A DNA stretch of 64,000 bases from Ga0077555 sp963761475 (GTDB lineage: Bacteria; Pseudomonadota; Alphaproteobacteria; Rhizobiales; Hyphomicrobiaceae). The position numbers and the translations under genes are program-made. The DNA lies in the NCBI GenBank assembly GCA_963761475.1, contig CAVXGT010000014.1, forward strand, positions 124,001 to 188,000, read 5' to 3'. Below the pieces are notes generated by a model. It was not told where the DNA came from and did not search any database. It saw nothing but the letters and a program-made list of their open reading frames with translations. The first letter of the stretch is position 1; each line of letters starts with the position of its first letter. Shown piece after piece: positions 34,421 to 44,406 of the stretch.

Positions 34421-36633
34421 CACTCGCTATCCTCGTTCTGCATCCGCCACAGCCGCGCATAGAGGCCGTTCGGCCTTGCAATCAGCTCGGCATGGTTGCC
34501 TTGCTCCACGATCCGTCCGCCATCCACGGCAATGATCCGGTCGGCCCGGCGTACCGCGTTGAGCCGGTGCGCGATGATGATCACCGTGCGCCCGCGTACG
34601 ATGTGGCGCATGTTGTTCTGGATGATCCGCTCGCTCTCGTAGTCGAGCGCACTCGTCGCCTCGTCCAGGATCAGGATCCGCGGCTGTGTCGCCAATGCCC
34701 GCGCAATCGCGATCCGCTGCCGCTGTCCGCCGGAGAGGTTCGCGCCCCGCTCCTCGATCGGCGTATCGTAGCCAAGCGGCAGTTTCGAGATGAACTCGTC
34801 GGCGCCCGCGAGCCGCGATACCAGGATCACCTGTGCCCGCGGCATGGCCGGATTGGCCAGCGCGATGTTGTCGTGAATGGTGCGATTGAACAGCGTCATT
34901 TCCTGCAACACCACGCCGATCTGACGCCGTAGCCATGCCGTGTCCACCTGCGAGATGTCGAGCCCGTCGATCAGGATCTGCCCGCGCTCCGGCCGGTAGA
35001 GCCTTTGCACCAGCTTGGTCAGCGTCGACTTGCCCGACCCCGACGGGCCGACGATGCCGATCACTTGTCCCGCCGGTATCTCGAGGTTGATCGACTGCAG
35101 TACCTCGGACGCATCGGGCCGGTAGCGGAATGTCACGTCGGAGAAGGTGATCGCACCCTGTGCTGGCGGCAGATGCGCGACGCCGAGACGTGTGCTCTCC
35201 GGCGGCGCGTTGAGAATGTCGCCGACGCGGCTGACCGAGATTTGCACCTGCTGGAAGTCCTGCCACAGCTGCGACAGCCGCAGGATCGGTGCCGTCGCCT
35301 GGTTCATGATCATGTTGAAGGCCACGAGCCCACCGACCGTCAGCTCGTTGTTGATCACCGCCAGCGCGCCGAAGAACAGCACGGCGGCCGTCGTGAACTT
35401 GCTGACGATCTGGATCGCGTTCTGCCCGATGCTGGCGACGATCACCAATTCGAACGAGGTCCGCACATAGGCCGCGAGCCGCTCCTCCCACTGGTTGCGC
35501 AGGATCGGCTCGACTGCCGCCGCCTTCAGCGTCTGCATTCCGAACACGCTCTCGACCAGGAACTGCTGGCTCGCCGCTCCGGCATTGAAGCGCTGTGAGA
35601 TCTTGTCGCGAAGCACCGGCCGGATCAGCACCGCGATCAGCACGTAGAGCGGGATCGACACCAGAACGATCAGCGCCAGCGTCGTCGAGTAGGCAAACAG
35701 CACCGCAAAGAAGATGAACGTGAACAGCAGGTCGATCACCGATGACAGGCCCTGCCCGGTCAGGAACCCGCGGATCGTCTCCAGCTCCCGCACCCGCGCC
35801 ACCGTCTGCCCGGTGGCTCGTGTCTCGAAATAGGCCATCGGTAGGCGCAGCAGGTGGTCGAACAGCCGGCTGCCGAGCTCCACGTCGATGCGGCTGGTGG
35901 TGTGGGTCAGCGTGTAGGCTCTGAGGAATTGCAGCAGCGTGTCGAAGATCGCGATCAGCACCATGCCGGAGATGATCACGATCAGGGTCGACAGGCCCTT
36001 GTGCACCAGCACCTTGTCGATCACCACCTGGAACAGGAGTGGTGTCGCCAGCGCGAATAGCTGCACGAAGAGCGACGCGATCAGCACGTGCGCCAGCGGC
36101 TTGCGGTAGCGCCACAGTGACGGCTTGAACCACTGGAAGCCGAAGTTGCCGGGCTCGATGCCGGGCCCGCCCCAGCGTCGTGTCAGCAGAATGATATCGC
36201 CGGCCCACTTTTCCGCCAGCGCCTCAGGGCTTAGCACCGCTTGCGTCCGCGCTACCGGGTCGCCGACCCTGAGCCGGCCGTCGGCGCCGCGCTGCAGCAG
36301 CACCACGAAGCGCCCGTCCTTGCCCTTGACGATCGCGGGGATTGGACAAGTTTCGAGCCGCTGTGTTTTCTGTCCCGTGAGCAGCCGGGCCCTGAGCCCG
36401 ATCCGTCGCGCCGCCCGAACGATATCCGAACCTTCAGCGAGTCGCGTGCCGAGCCCCAGGTCGTGCGACACCTGTTGCGGATCCATAGGGATACGAAAAT
36501 GGCCTGCGATCAGCGCCAGGCTGAGCAGTCCGCCGTCGACGGGGCGTTCACCTTGTGCCGCCGCGGCTCCGCTGGGACCACTTGGCGCTTCGGTTCCCGT
36601 ATTGTCCTGATCAGCCAGAGGACACCCCCGCAT
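34420..36633 (-). CDS. Type I secretion ABC permease/ATPase (HlyB-like)
   Basis: A 737-residue exporter that drives one-step secretion of C-terminally signalled proteins. Domains: an N-terminal C39 peptidase-like domain (about 28-155) lacking the catalytic Cys (the position reads VDGGLL), hence a substrate-docking domain as in HlyB; six membrane helices (about 180-460, with YFETRATGQTVARVRELE); and the nucleotide-binding domain with Walker A GPSGSGKST near residue 530, signature LSGGQRQR near 632 and Walker B ILILDEATSALD. It is followed by the overlapping HlyD adaptor gene. Neither an RTX substrate nor an outer-membrane TolC gene is in the window. Confidence 0.92.
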   Translation of the reverse strand: MRGCPLADQDNTGTEAPSGPSGAAAAQGERPVDGGLLSLALIAGHFRIPMDPQQVSHDLGLGTRLAEGSDIVRAARRIGLRARLLTGQKTQRLETCPIPAIVKGKDGRFVVLLQRGADGRLRVGDPVARTQAVLSPEALAEKWAGDIILLTRRWGGPGIEPGNFGFQWFKPSLWRYRKPLAHVLIASLFVQLFALATPLLFQVVIDKVLVHKGLSTLIVIISGMVLIAIFDTLLQFLRAYTLTHTTSRIDVELGSRLFDHLLRLPMAYFETRATGQTVARVRELETIRGFLTGQGLSSVIDLLFTFIFFAVLFAYSTTLALIVLVSIPLYVLIAVLIRPVLRDKISQRFNAGAASQQFLVESVFGMQTLKAAAVEPILRNQWEERLAAYVRTSFELVIVASIGQNAIQIVSKFTTAAVLFFGALAVINNELTVGGLVAFNMIMNQATAPILRLSQLWQDFQQVQISVSRVGDILNAPPESTRLGVAHLPPAQGAITFSDVTFRYRPDASEVLQSINLEIPAGQVIGIVGPSGSGKSTLTKLVQRLYRPERGQILIDGLDISQVDTAWLRRQIGVVLQEMTLFNRTIHDNIALANPAMPRAQVILVSRLAGADEFISKLPLGYDTPIEERGANLSGGQRQRIAIARALATQPRILILDEATSALDYESERIIQNNMRHIVRGRTVIIIAHRLNAVRRADRIIAVDGGRIVEQGNHAELIARPNGLYARLWRMQNEDSE

Positions 36634-36826
36634 AAAAAACGATTACACATCAAGCCTTTTGGAATTGCGCCGTTATAGCTCCATCATGCCCCGCGAGGCA
36701 GTAGAATCGCCGCAACTGTCCTGATTTCAAGAGGCTCGGGCAAACTCAGAGCAAGTTGCATACCAGCTTCATCACACAAAGCGGTGTGTTTCAGCTCTGG
36801 TGCAACCATGAATTGAGGGTTTGTGC

Positions 36827-37816
36827 CTAGCCTATCACCTGTGTCACGGGCTTCGAGCCGCCGCCCCACAGCGGCAGGTAGGCCATTTTCACGCCCGGCC
36901 CGCCGGCAATGATCGGATGAACGAACTCGGCCCCGGCTGCGATAGTCTGGCCCCTCTCTTTACCCTTTTCGATCAGATAGCGTTGGATCGCTGCGAGATT
37001 GAAGCCGTGCGCCGCCAGCCGCGTCGCCAGCTCCGGCGGCAGGATGAAGACCTGCTCTGGCGGCACCGGCTGACGCGAAGCGCCTGTGGTCTCCACCGAG
37101 GCTGCCATGATGATCGCGAGCGCATCCAGAATGGCGTCGGCGCCCGCATCTCCGCCTTCCCCGTCGCGCAGCGGCAGCACTTCCGCCGTGCCCGAGAGCC
37201 CCAGAACCGTTACGGCGCTTTGCGCGGCCCCGAGCCCCCGGCGCACGTGCAAAGGCGCAATTCCAGCAGCCTGCCCGTCGGCGAAGCAGAACGTGTATTT
37301 GCCCGGCTGCCCCACCGTCGCCATGTCGCCGGAGCCTTCGCGCGCCCCGCCGATGTTGCGCAGGCACAGACTAATGGCCCGTCCGATCGTGGCGTTCGCC
37401 CGGTTTCCCGGCCCGAGGCAGTTGATCTCGCTATTGAGGCCCAAGTCGGCCGCGATTGGCCCATGCACCACCGTCGCGATCGCCGCCGATCCGGTGGTGG
37501 TCATCAGCCCGAGCAGGTTTAGTTCATCCGCCTGGCATGCCACCATGACAGCTTCCACCACCACCCGCTCGCCGGGGCGGCACCCTGCCAGCACGCAGTT
37601 GTAGGCAACGGTTCGCGGCGTCAGCTCGCCGAACAGCGGTGCCAGGTACCCCATCCCCAGGGCTGCATCGGGCTCCCCCACGCCAGCCAACATCGCCCCC
37701 ATCCGCTCCGCCGTCGGTGGCACCAGCGGCAGGCCATCGCCGAGCCCGTCCGCTGCGAGCCGCGCCTGCGCGTCCTCGAACACGTCGTGGCTGTCGAACA
37801 GCGGCCAATCCATCAT
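36827..37816 (-). CDS. Conserved protein of unknown function
   Basis: A 329-residue soluble protein. The beginning (MDWPLFDSHDVFEDAQARL, then DGLGDGLPLVPPTAERM) and the segment VAYNCVLAGCRPGERVVVEAVMVAC, taken in parts, recall proteins encoded beside UGSC-motif (seleno)proteins, but this is a weak impression and no function is claimed. Two cysteines are spaced as CVLAGC. A glycine-rich run (TTTGSAAIATVVHGPIAADL) lies mid-protein. GGAGAGGG precedes the ATG at 37816, which overlaps the stop of the MFS gene (ATGA). The coupling suggests that it processes or senses the compound the MFS protein transports. Confidence 0.7.
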   Translation of the reverse strand: MMDWPLFDSHDVFEDAQARLAADGLGDGLPLVPPTAERMGAMLAGVGEPDAALGMGYLAPLFGELTPRTVAYNCVLAGCRPGERVVVEAVMVACQADELNLLGLMTTTGSAAIATVVHGPIAADLGLNSEINCLGPGNRANATIGRAISLCLRNIGGAREGSGDMATVGQPGKYTFCFADGQAAGIAPLHVRRGLGAAQSAVTVLGLSGTAEVLPLRDGEGGDAGADAILDALAIIMAASVETTGASRQPVPPEQVFILPPELATRLAAHGFNLAAIQRYLIEKGKERGQTIAAGAEFVHPIIAGGPGVKMAYLPLWGGGSKPVTQVIG

Positions 37817-39039
37817 GTCCCTCTCCGCCGGTCGGTGAACAGTGCCAGTAGCACCGTCGCCACCATGAATGCAGCCGACACGCCGAACACCCACCGCGGC
37901 TTGTTGCTGTCCATGATGAAGCCATAGAGCAGCGGTGCGATGATGCCGCCGATGTTGAATCCCGTGGAGACGATGCCAAAAGCCCGTCCCGCCGCTCCCG
38001 GTGGCGCCGCCTTGCGCACCAGCATGTCGCGCGACGGCGCGATCACGCCGCCCAGGAACCCGGCCACCGTGAAGCCGGTCACGATCACTGCATGCGGCAG
38101 CGACACCAGCGCGATGGTCGCCACGATGGCGGCGTTGATGGCGAAGCAGGCTGCTGCAACCTGGGCATGCCGGTGCGTGCGGTCGGCCAGGAACCCGCCG
38201 GCCAGCACCCCGATCGCGCTCATACCGAGAAACGACGTCAGCGCGACGTTGGCGGTCGAGAACGCCACCGCGTATGACTGCATCAGCGCCACGACCGAGA
38301 ACGAATGCAATCCCGCATTCGAGAGGCTGAGCAGGATGTAGAATACCGTCAGCGTTAGGATTGCTGGCGTCAGCACGCCGGCGAAGGCCCCGGCTCCGCC
38401 GGCTTTCCCGGTCTTGGCCGATGCGCCCACGCTGCCCGGCCCGCCCGCCTCCGGCATCGGCACCAGCCACACCAGCAACGCTGCTATCGGCCCGAGCGCG
38501 CCGGCCGCGATCAGTGCCCCTTCCAGTCCCACGTACGAGACGGCCAGCAGCATGCTCGCCGGCGCCACCGCACCGCCAAAAAAGCCCGAAAACGTGTGGA
38601 TCGAGAACGCCCGACCCATCCGCCCTTCGCCGATTCCGGCCGACAGCAGCGAGTAGTCGGAGGGGTGGTAGACGCTATTGGCCAGGCCAGCCAGTCCGGC
38701 GCAAGCAACCAGCCACCAGTAGCTGAGCGTCAGGCCCATCGCCACGAAGGCCGCCCCGCCAAGGCACAGCCCAGCAATCAGGATCCGCTTGGCCCCCAGT
38801 CGGTCCACCAGCGCTCCCACAGGCGCCTGGGTTAGCCCGGAAACCACGGCGAACACCGTGAGCGCCAGGCCGAGTTCGATGAAGCCGACGCCGAGCCGGT
38901 CCTTGAGGAACGGAAACAGCGGCGGCAGCACCAGGATGTGGAAATGGCTGACCCAGTGCGCAGCCGAAACTGCCGTCAGCGTCCGCGTCTCCGCGCTGCG
39001 CCCGCCCGATGGCGGACGACCTACAACTTCAGTGACCAT
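37813..39039 (-). CDS. MFS transporter
   Basis: A 408-residue major facilitator with about twelve membrane helices. The loop 2-3 motif is present as GALVDRLGAKRIL near residue 77, and a mirrored GGFLADRTHRHAQ occurs in the second half. It moves a small molecule across the inner membrane by proton coupling; the substrate is unknown. It overlaps by four bases the downstream gene for an unknown conserved protein and probably leads a two-gene operon. The start at 39039 gives about 25 cytoplasmic residues before the first helix; a slightly later start is possible. Confidence 0.87.
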   Translation of the reverse strand: MVTEVVGRPPSGGRSAETRTLTAVSAAHWVSHFHILVLPPLFPFLKDRLGVGFIELGLALTVFAVVSGLTQAPVGALVDRLGAKRILIAGLCLGGAAFVAMGLTLSYWWLVACAGLAGLANSVYHPSDYSLLSAGIGEGRMGRAFSIHTFSGFFGGAVAPASMLLAVSYVGLEGALIAAGALGPIAALLVWLVPMPEAGGPGSVGASAKTGKAGGAGAFAGVLTPAILTLTVFYILLSLSNAGLHSFSVVALMQSYAVAFSTANVALTSFLGMSAIGVLAGGFLADRTHRHAQVAAACFAINAAIVATIALVSLPHAVIVTGFTVAGFLGGVIAPSRDMLVRKAAPPGAAGRAFGIVSTGFNIGGIIAPLLYGFIMDSNKPRWVFGVSAAFMVATVLLALFTDRRRGT

Positions 39040-39272
39040 GGCGTCTCGATGAGTCCTGGCGCGCGGCGGGCCGCCCCGCGGTTGTTTCGCGCCGCACTAT
39101 TGCCAGCCCCGTCCCCGCTCCGCAACCCGCCCGCGCTATCTCGTCACTTGCCGCAAACACCGGCCCTATGAAATGCGTGCGCAACGGCAGCCCTTGCGGC
39201 CGAAGCGCGGGGCCGCGCCGAGCCCCTCGCCCTTGTTACCTCTCGCCCATCCGCTGAGCTTGCCGCCCGCTC

Positions 39273-39827
39273 TCAATCGTCCGACAGCTTGCGTCCCGGC
39301 CCGCGCGGCACGCTTTGCCCGAGGCGCGTCACCGCATACACCTCCGTGCCCACCGTAATGGTCTCGTAAAGCTCGATCACATCGTCATTGTGCATACGGA
39401 TGCAGCCATTCGACACGGCCTTGCCGATCGACCTGGGCGCACTCGTTCCGTGGATCCGCCACAGCGTCTGGCCGAGATAGAGCGCGCGCTTGCCAAGCGG
39501 ATTGTGCGGCTCGCCGCCTTCGATCACTTCGCCCTCGCCGTCTTCGTCGGGCTCGATCCAGCGCGGGTTCTCGCGCTTATTGGTGATGATCTCCCGCCCC
39601 ACCCATTGCTCGTCTGGAACGCCGACGGCGACCTTGTAGCGCTTGGCCTTGCCGTCCGAGCGCACATGGTAGAGGCGACGCTCTGAGTTGACGATCACGA
39701 TCGAGCCGGGTGGGAACTTAGCATGTGGAAAATCGACCACCTCCGCCCGCGCCGCTTCGCCGCCCCACCCGATGACTGCGAGCGCCACGGCACACGATGC
39801 ATATAAGATGCGCTGCCAAACACGCAT
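39273..39827 (-). CDS. L,D-transpeptidase (YkuD domain)
   Basis: A 184-residue exported enzyme that forms 3-3 peptidoglycan crosslinks or attaches proteins to the wall. Signal peptide: about residues 1-28 (RILYASCAVALAVIGWGGEA, ending ARAE). The YkuD domain shows His126 in WRIHGTSAP, Ser140 and catalytic Cys142 in SNGCIRM, the complete HxxG...SxGC arrangement. PGSIVIVNSERRLYHV opens the domain. The start at 39827 is the one that yields a signal peptide; the frame is open well upstream through the broken dehydrogenase gene. The short form with no extra wall-binding domain is common in Hyphomicrobiales. Confidence 0.9.
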   Translation of the reverse strand: MRVWQRILYASCAVALAVIGWGGEAARAEVVDFPHAKFPPGSIVIVNSERRLYHVRSDGKAKRYKVAVGVPDEQWVGREIITNKRENPRWIEPDEDGEGEVIEGGEPHNPLGKRALYLGQTLWRIHGTSAPRSIGKAVSNGCIRMHNDDVIELYETITVGTEVYAVTRLGQSVPRGPGRKLSDD

Positions 39828-39976
39828 GACCCCGTCCCCTGCTGGATTGCCCTCGATGCGATGGCTCGCTTGCCGCCACATGCCTGGAAGTCTAGCGCGC
39901 GGATGAAGACGGATCGATAAGGCGCCGGGAACAACTGTAGTCATTCTCCGTGTGCCGTGACCGGCGGGCCACGCCG

Positions 39977-42937
39977 TCAGTGTGTCTCGCCCCGCGACCG
40001 CATGGCTTCCGCCAGTATCACCGCCACGTGCCTCGCGTTCCGTCCTGCACCATCGGCGATCTGGTGCCGGCAGGAAAAGCCGTCGGCCGCAATGATGTCT
40101 TCGGCGCCGGCCGCCCGCACTGCCGGCAGCAGCGCCAGCTCGCCCATCGCCATCGACGTCTCGTAGGTCTCCGCCTGATAGCCGAAGCTGCCGGCCATGC
40201 CGCAACAGCCCGAACTCGATCGGCTTGACGTCGAGGCCATCGACCAGCTGCAGCGCATCCGCCACCGTGCCCGCAACCCCGAACGATTTCTGGTGGCAAT
40301 GCGTGTGCAGCTGAACCGTGCCCTCGAGACGGCCGAGCGCGCTTCTATCGATCCGTCCCGCTTTCACTTCGGCAACGATGAACTCTTCCAGCATTAGGGC
40401 CTGCCTGCGAGAGTTGTTCGCGCCTGCTCGCCGAGGCCCATGATGAGATACTCGTCGCGCAGCGTCAGCAGGCACGAAGGCTCGAGGCCGATGATGGGTG
40501 TGCCCGCCGACAGCGCCGGCTCAAGCGCTGCGATCAGCCGCCGCGCCTCTGCGCGCGCCTCCTCGACCAGTCCGGCCGACAGGAACGTGCGTCCGCAGCA
40601 CAGCGCGCGTCCGCGCTTTCTTTCCCCGCCGGCGATCTCGACGGCGTAGCCGAGCCCCGTCAGCACCTCTCGTCCGGCGTCGAGGTTCTCAGGTTCGAAG
40701 GTCCGATTGAAGGTGTCGGCGAAGAGCACCACGGCGCCCTGGTGTCACCTTTGGCGCGGGACGTGGCGCCTGCGTCGAACGTCTGCCATCGCCACGCCGG
40801 CAGCTTCCGCTGCGCCGAGAAACCGGTCAGTCGCTCGCCCAGTCGGGCCAGGCCGCCGCTGCGGTTGCGCAGGTTGAGCATCGGCGCGAGCCACCGCGCA
40901 TAAGGCGCATAGCGCGGCAGGTAGGCGACGAGGCGTTCGCGCAGCGGCAGCCAGCCGTGCCGGGCCCGGGTGCGCGCCGCCAGCACCTCGATCTTCATTT
41001 TCGCCATGTCGACGCCGGTCGGGCATTCGCGCCGGCAGGCCTTGCACGAGACGCAGAGCGTCAGCGTCTCGGCCATGTCATCGGAGGTCGAGCGCCTCGG
41101 CGCCGAGCTGGCCGGAGATGGCTAGGCGCAGCGTGTTGGCGCGCCCGCGCGTCACGTCGCGCTCGTTGCGCGTGACGCGATAGCTCGGGCACATCGCGCC
41201 GCCCGCGAGCTTGCGGCATTCGCCGTTGTTGTTGCACATCTCGACGGCGCCCTGAAATCCGCCGCCAGCGCCCGGATAGGCCGACCAGTCGAGCGCGGTC
41301 GTCATGTCGGCGCGACGCGGTAGTCCGGCTTGTAGCGGAACAGGCTGCGATCGTTCATGGTCGGTGGCCGCACGATCTTGCCGGGGTTCATCAGGCCGTT
41401 CGGATCGAAGCGATCCTTGACCTCCTCGAACATCTCGACCGTTCTTCGCGCCGTACATGACCTCGTGGAACTCGGAGCGCACGAGCCCGTCGCCGTGCTC
41501 GCCGGAGTGCGAGCCCTTGTATTCGCGCACCATCTCGAACGCCTCTTCGGCGATGGCGCGCATTTTCTTCGCGTCCCGCTCGAGCTTCAGATTGAGCACC
41601 GGGCGCACGTGCAGGCAGCCGACGGAGGCGTGCGCATACCAGGTGCCCGTCGTGCCGTGCTTCTCGAACACGGCGGTCAGCCGCTCGGTGTAGTCGGCCA
41701 GATGCTCGAGCGGCACGGCGCAGTCCTCGATGAACGAGACCGGCTTGCCCTCGCTCTTCATGCTCATCATGATGTTGAGGCCGGCAGCGCGCACGCCCCA
41801 GATCGCCTTCTGCTGCGCGCGCGTCGGCAACCTTGACGACCGCTTCCGGGCGCGCCGAGGTCGCCCATCAGTTCGTCCAGCCGGTCGAGGCGGCGCAGGT
41901 TCTCGGCCTGGTCGTCCTCGGCGAACTCGACGAGCAGCAGCGCGTCCGGCTTGCCGCGCACGTGCGCTTCCATGACCGGGCGGAACATGGCGATGTCGCG
42001 GGCAAGCTCGATCAGCGTCCGGTCGACCAGCTCGACCGCGACCGGGCCGAGCTTGACGATGTGCTGGGCCGCCTCCATGGCCGCGCGGAAGGTCGCGAAA
42101 TGGCAGATGCCGAGCGCCTTGTTCGTTCGGCTGCGGCGAGAGCTTGAGGCGGATCTGCTCGGAGACCGCGAGCGTGCCTTCCGATCCGCACAGCAGGGTC
42201 GCGAGGTTGCGTGGCTTTGCACCGGGCAGCAGGCGCATCGATCAGATAGCCGCCGACGCGACGCGATACTTCGGGAAGGCGTTGCGCGATGTGCTCGGCC
42301 TCGCGCTCGCCGAGCGCGCAGCAGGTCGCGGAACAGGTCACGCACCGCATCCGGCACGTTGGCTTGGTGAAGTCCGCCGGCAGCTCGCCGAAATGCGCCC
42401 GTGTGCCATCCGCCAGCACGGCATCGATCGCCTGCACGTTGTCGCGCATGATGCCGTAGCGGATCGAGCGCGTGCCGCAGGAGTTGTTGCCGGTCATGCC
42501 GCCGATCGTGGCCCGGCTCGAGGTCGAGACATCGACCGGGAACCACAGGCCCGTGGCTTTGATCTGCCGGTTGAGGTCATCCATCACGATGCCGGGCTCG
42601 ACCAGGCAGGTCGCCGCATCGAAGTCCGTCTTCGAGCAATCCGGTTCAGATGCTTGCGTGTAGTCGATGACGAGCGAGCGCCCGACCGTCTGGCCGGACT
42701 GCGACGTGCCGCCGCCGCGCGGCAGCAAGCGTGACGCCCTCCTCGCGCGCGATCTGGAGGGCTGCCGCGACGTCGTCCGCCGTCTTCGGCACCACCACGC
42801 CGACCGGCTCGATCTGGTAGATCGAGGCATCGGTCGAATAGCGCCCGCGGCTCGCCCGATCGAACAGCACTTCGCCCTCGATGGCTCGTGCCGAGGCGTT
42901 CGGCGACGGCGTGATTCGCGGGGACGTGGACGTTCAT
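39977..42937 (-). pseudogene. FAD-binding and Fe-S-binding dehydrogenase (GlcD-GlcF/D-lactate type), about 13 frameshifts
   Basis: Pieced together, one protein of about 985 residues: MNVHVPANHA start, an FAD-linked oxidase domain (LPRGGGTSQSGQ, TGNNSCGTRSIRYG, CGSEGTLAVSE, SGEHGDGLVRSE), a linker (ALDWSAYPGAGG), then a GlcF-like part with [4Fe-4S] motifs CVSCKACRRECPTG, upstream cysteines in MCNNNGECRK and MCPSYRV, and CCG motifs CCGRTF and GCCGMAGSFG. Such enzymes oxidise D-lactate, glycolate or D-2-hydroxyglutarate at the membrane. Frame changes are inferred near 42905, 42720, 42360, 42315, 42240, 42128, 41840, 41452, 41305, 41085, 40740, 40400 and 40205; both insertions and deletions occur, all motifs remain. 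Either decay or poor sequence; see findings. Confidence 0.8.
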
Positions 42938-43048
42938 GGGTCGGGATCTCCGGCGGAATTGCTTGACGGGGTTCGCTTGCCCCACCTATCGACTGACACA
43001 GGCGGCCCCACCTGCCGCAAGGTTTGAGCCTCAGCCAGGGGAACACCG

Positions 43049-44247
43049 ATGTCCAACGAACCGCGCCGCGCCGGCCGTCATTTCCTGCAGATTCCCGGCC
43101 CCTCGCCGGTGCCGGACCGCATTCTGCAGCGCCATGGCCATGCCGGTTCTCGACCATCGCGGGCCCGAGTTCCAGAAGCTCGGCATGAGGTCTTGGCCGG
43201 CATCAAGACGATCTTCAAGACCAAGAGCCTGTGATCATCTATCCAGCCTCCGGCACGGGCGCCTGGGAAGCGGCGCTCGTCAACACGATGTCGCCCGGCG
43301 ACAACGTCCTGATGTACGAGACCGGCCATTTCGCGTCTCTGTGGAAGAACCTCGCCGTCAAGCTCGGCCTCAAGCCGGAGTTCATCGCTAGCGACTGGCG
43401 CTCCGGCGTCGATCCCGCCGCGATCGAGAAGCGCCTGCGCGCCGACACCGGCCACGAGATCAAGGCCGTTTGCGTCGTCCACAACGAGACGTCGACCGGT
43501 GCGACTTCGCCTGATCGACGAGGTCCGCAAGGCGATCGACGCTGCCGGCCATCCCGCACTGCTGATGGTCGACACCATCTCCGTCGCTCGGCTCGGTCGA
43601 CTATCGCGCACGACGACTGGGGCGTCGATGTCACCGTCGGCGGCTCGCAGAAGGGCCTGATGCTGCCGCCGGGCATCTCCTTCAATGCCGTCTCCGAGAA
43701 GGCGCTCGCCGCCTCCAAGGACGCCAAGCTGCCGCGCAGCTTCTGGGCCTGGGACGAGATGATCGCCAACAACAAGAATGGCTTCTTCCCCTATACGCCT
43801 GCCACCAACCTGCTCTATGCGCTTGCCGACGGCCATCGACATGCTGCACGAGGAAGGTCTCGACAACGTCTTCGCGCGCCACAAGCGTCATGCCGAAGCC
43901 ACGCGCCGCGCCGTCGCCGCCTGGGGCCTCGAGAACCTGAGCACCGAGCCCGAACCATTACTCGCCGGTGCTCACCGCCGTCCTGATGCCCGCCGGCCAT
44001 AGCGCCGATGCGTTGCGCAAGAGTCATCCTGGAACACTTCGACCTCTCGCTCGGCACCGGCCTCTCGAAGGTCGCCGACAAGGTCTTCCGCATCGGCCAC
44101 CTGGGCGACACCAACGACCTGACCATCGTCGGCACGCTGGCCGGCGTCGAGATGGGGCTGGGCCTCGCCAAGGTGCCCCACAAGGCCGGCGGCGTCGCCG
44201 CTGCCATGCAGTACCTGGCCGAGACCGCCAAGCCGTTCCCGAGCTGA
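43049..44247 (+). pseudogene. Alanine/serine--glyoxylate aminotransferase family, about 9 frameshifts
   Basis: The restored protein would have about 399 residues, the normal length. It opens RRAGRHFLQIPGPSPVPDRI, contains YPASGTGAWEAALVNT and the PLP site VTVGGSQKGLMLPPG (Lys in SQKG), and ends IGHLGDTNDLTIVGTLAGVE, features of serine--glyoxylate and alanine--glyoxylate aminotransferases. These convert glyoxylate to glycine and are central to the serine cycle. Frame changes are inferred near 43129, 43182, 43231, 43508, 43577, 43607, 43833, 43953 and 44022. It diverges from the FAD/Fe-S dehydrogenase gene, a natural partner that could supply glyoxylate. No nonsense substitutions outside the shifts were seen, which argues for sequence error. 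Confidence 0.8.
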
Positions 44248-44406
44248 GGCTTCCCGCAACGCTGCGTGCGCCGCGCTCTCTCGCAGCACCGACGCCGCGT
44301 CATCGCTGCCACCGCACCTGCGCCAGCACGTAGCGTTGTGGCGAGCCTGGGCGGATTCCGCTGCCCCAGGCCTCCGCGCGCGCTGGCATCTCCTGAAGGT
44401 TTTCGC

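Noticed and set aside
32879..34462. A 527-codon plus-strand open frame
   Set aside because: Antisense to the HlyD adaptor gene, no family resemblance.
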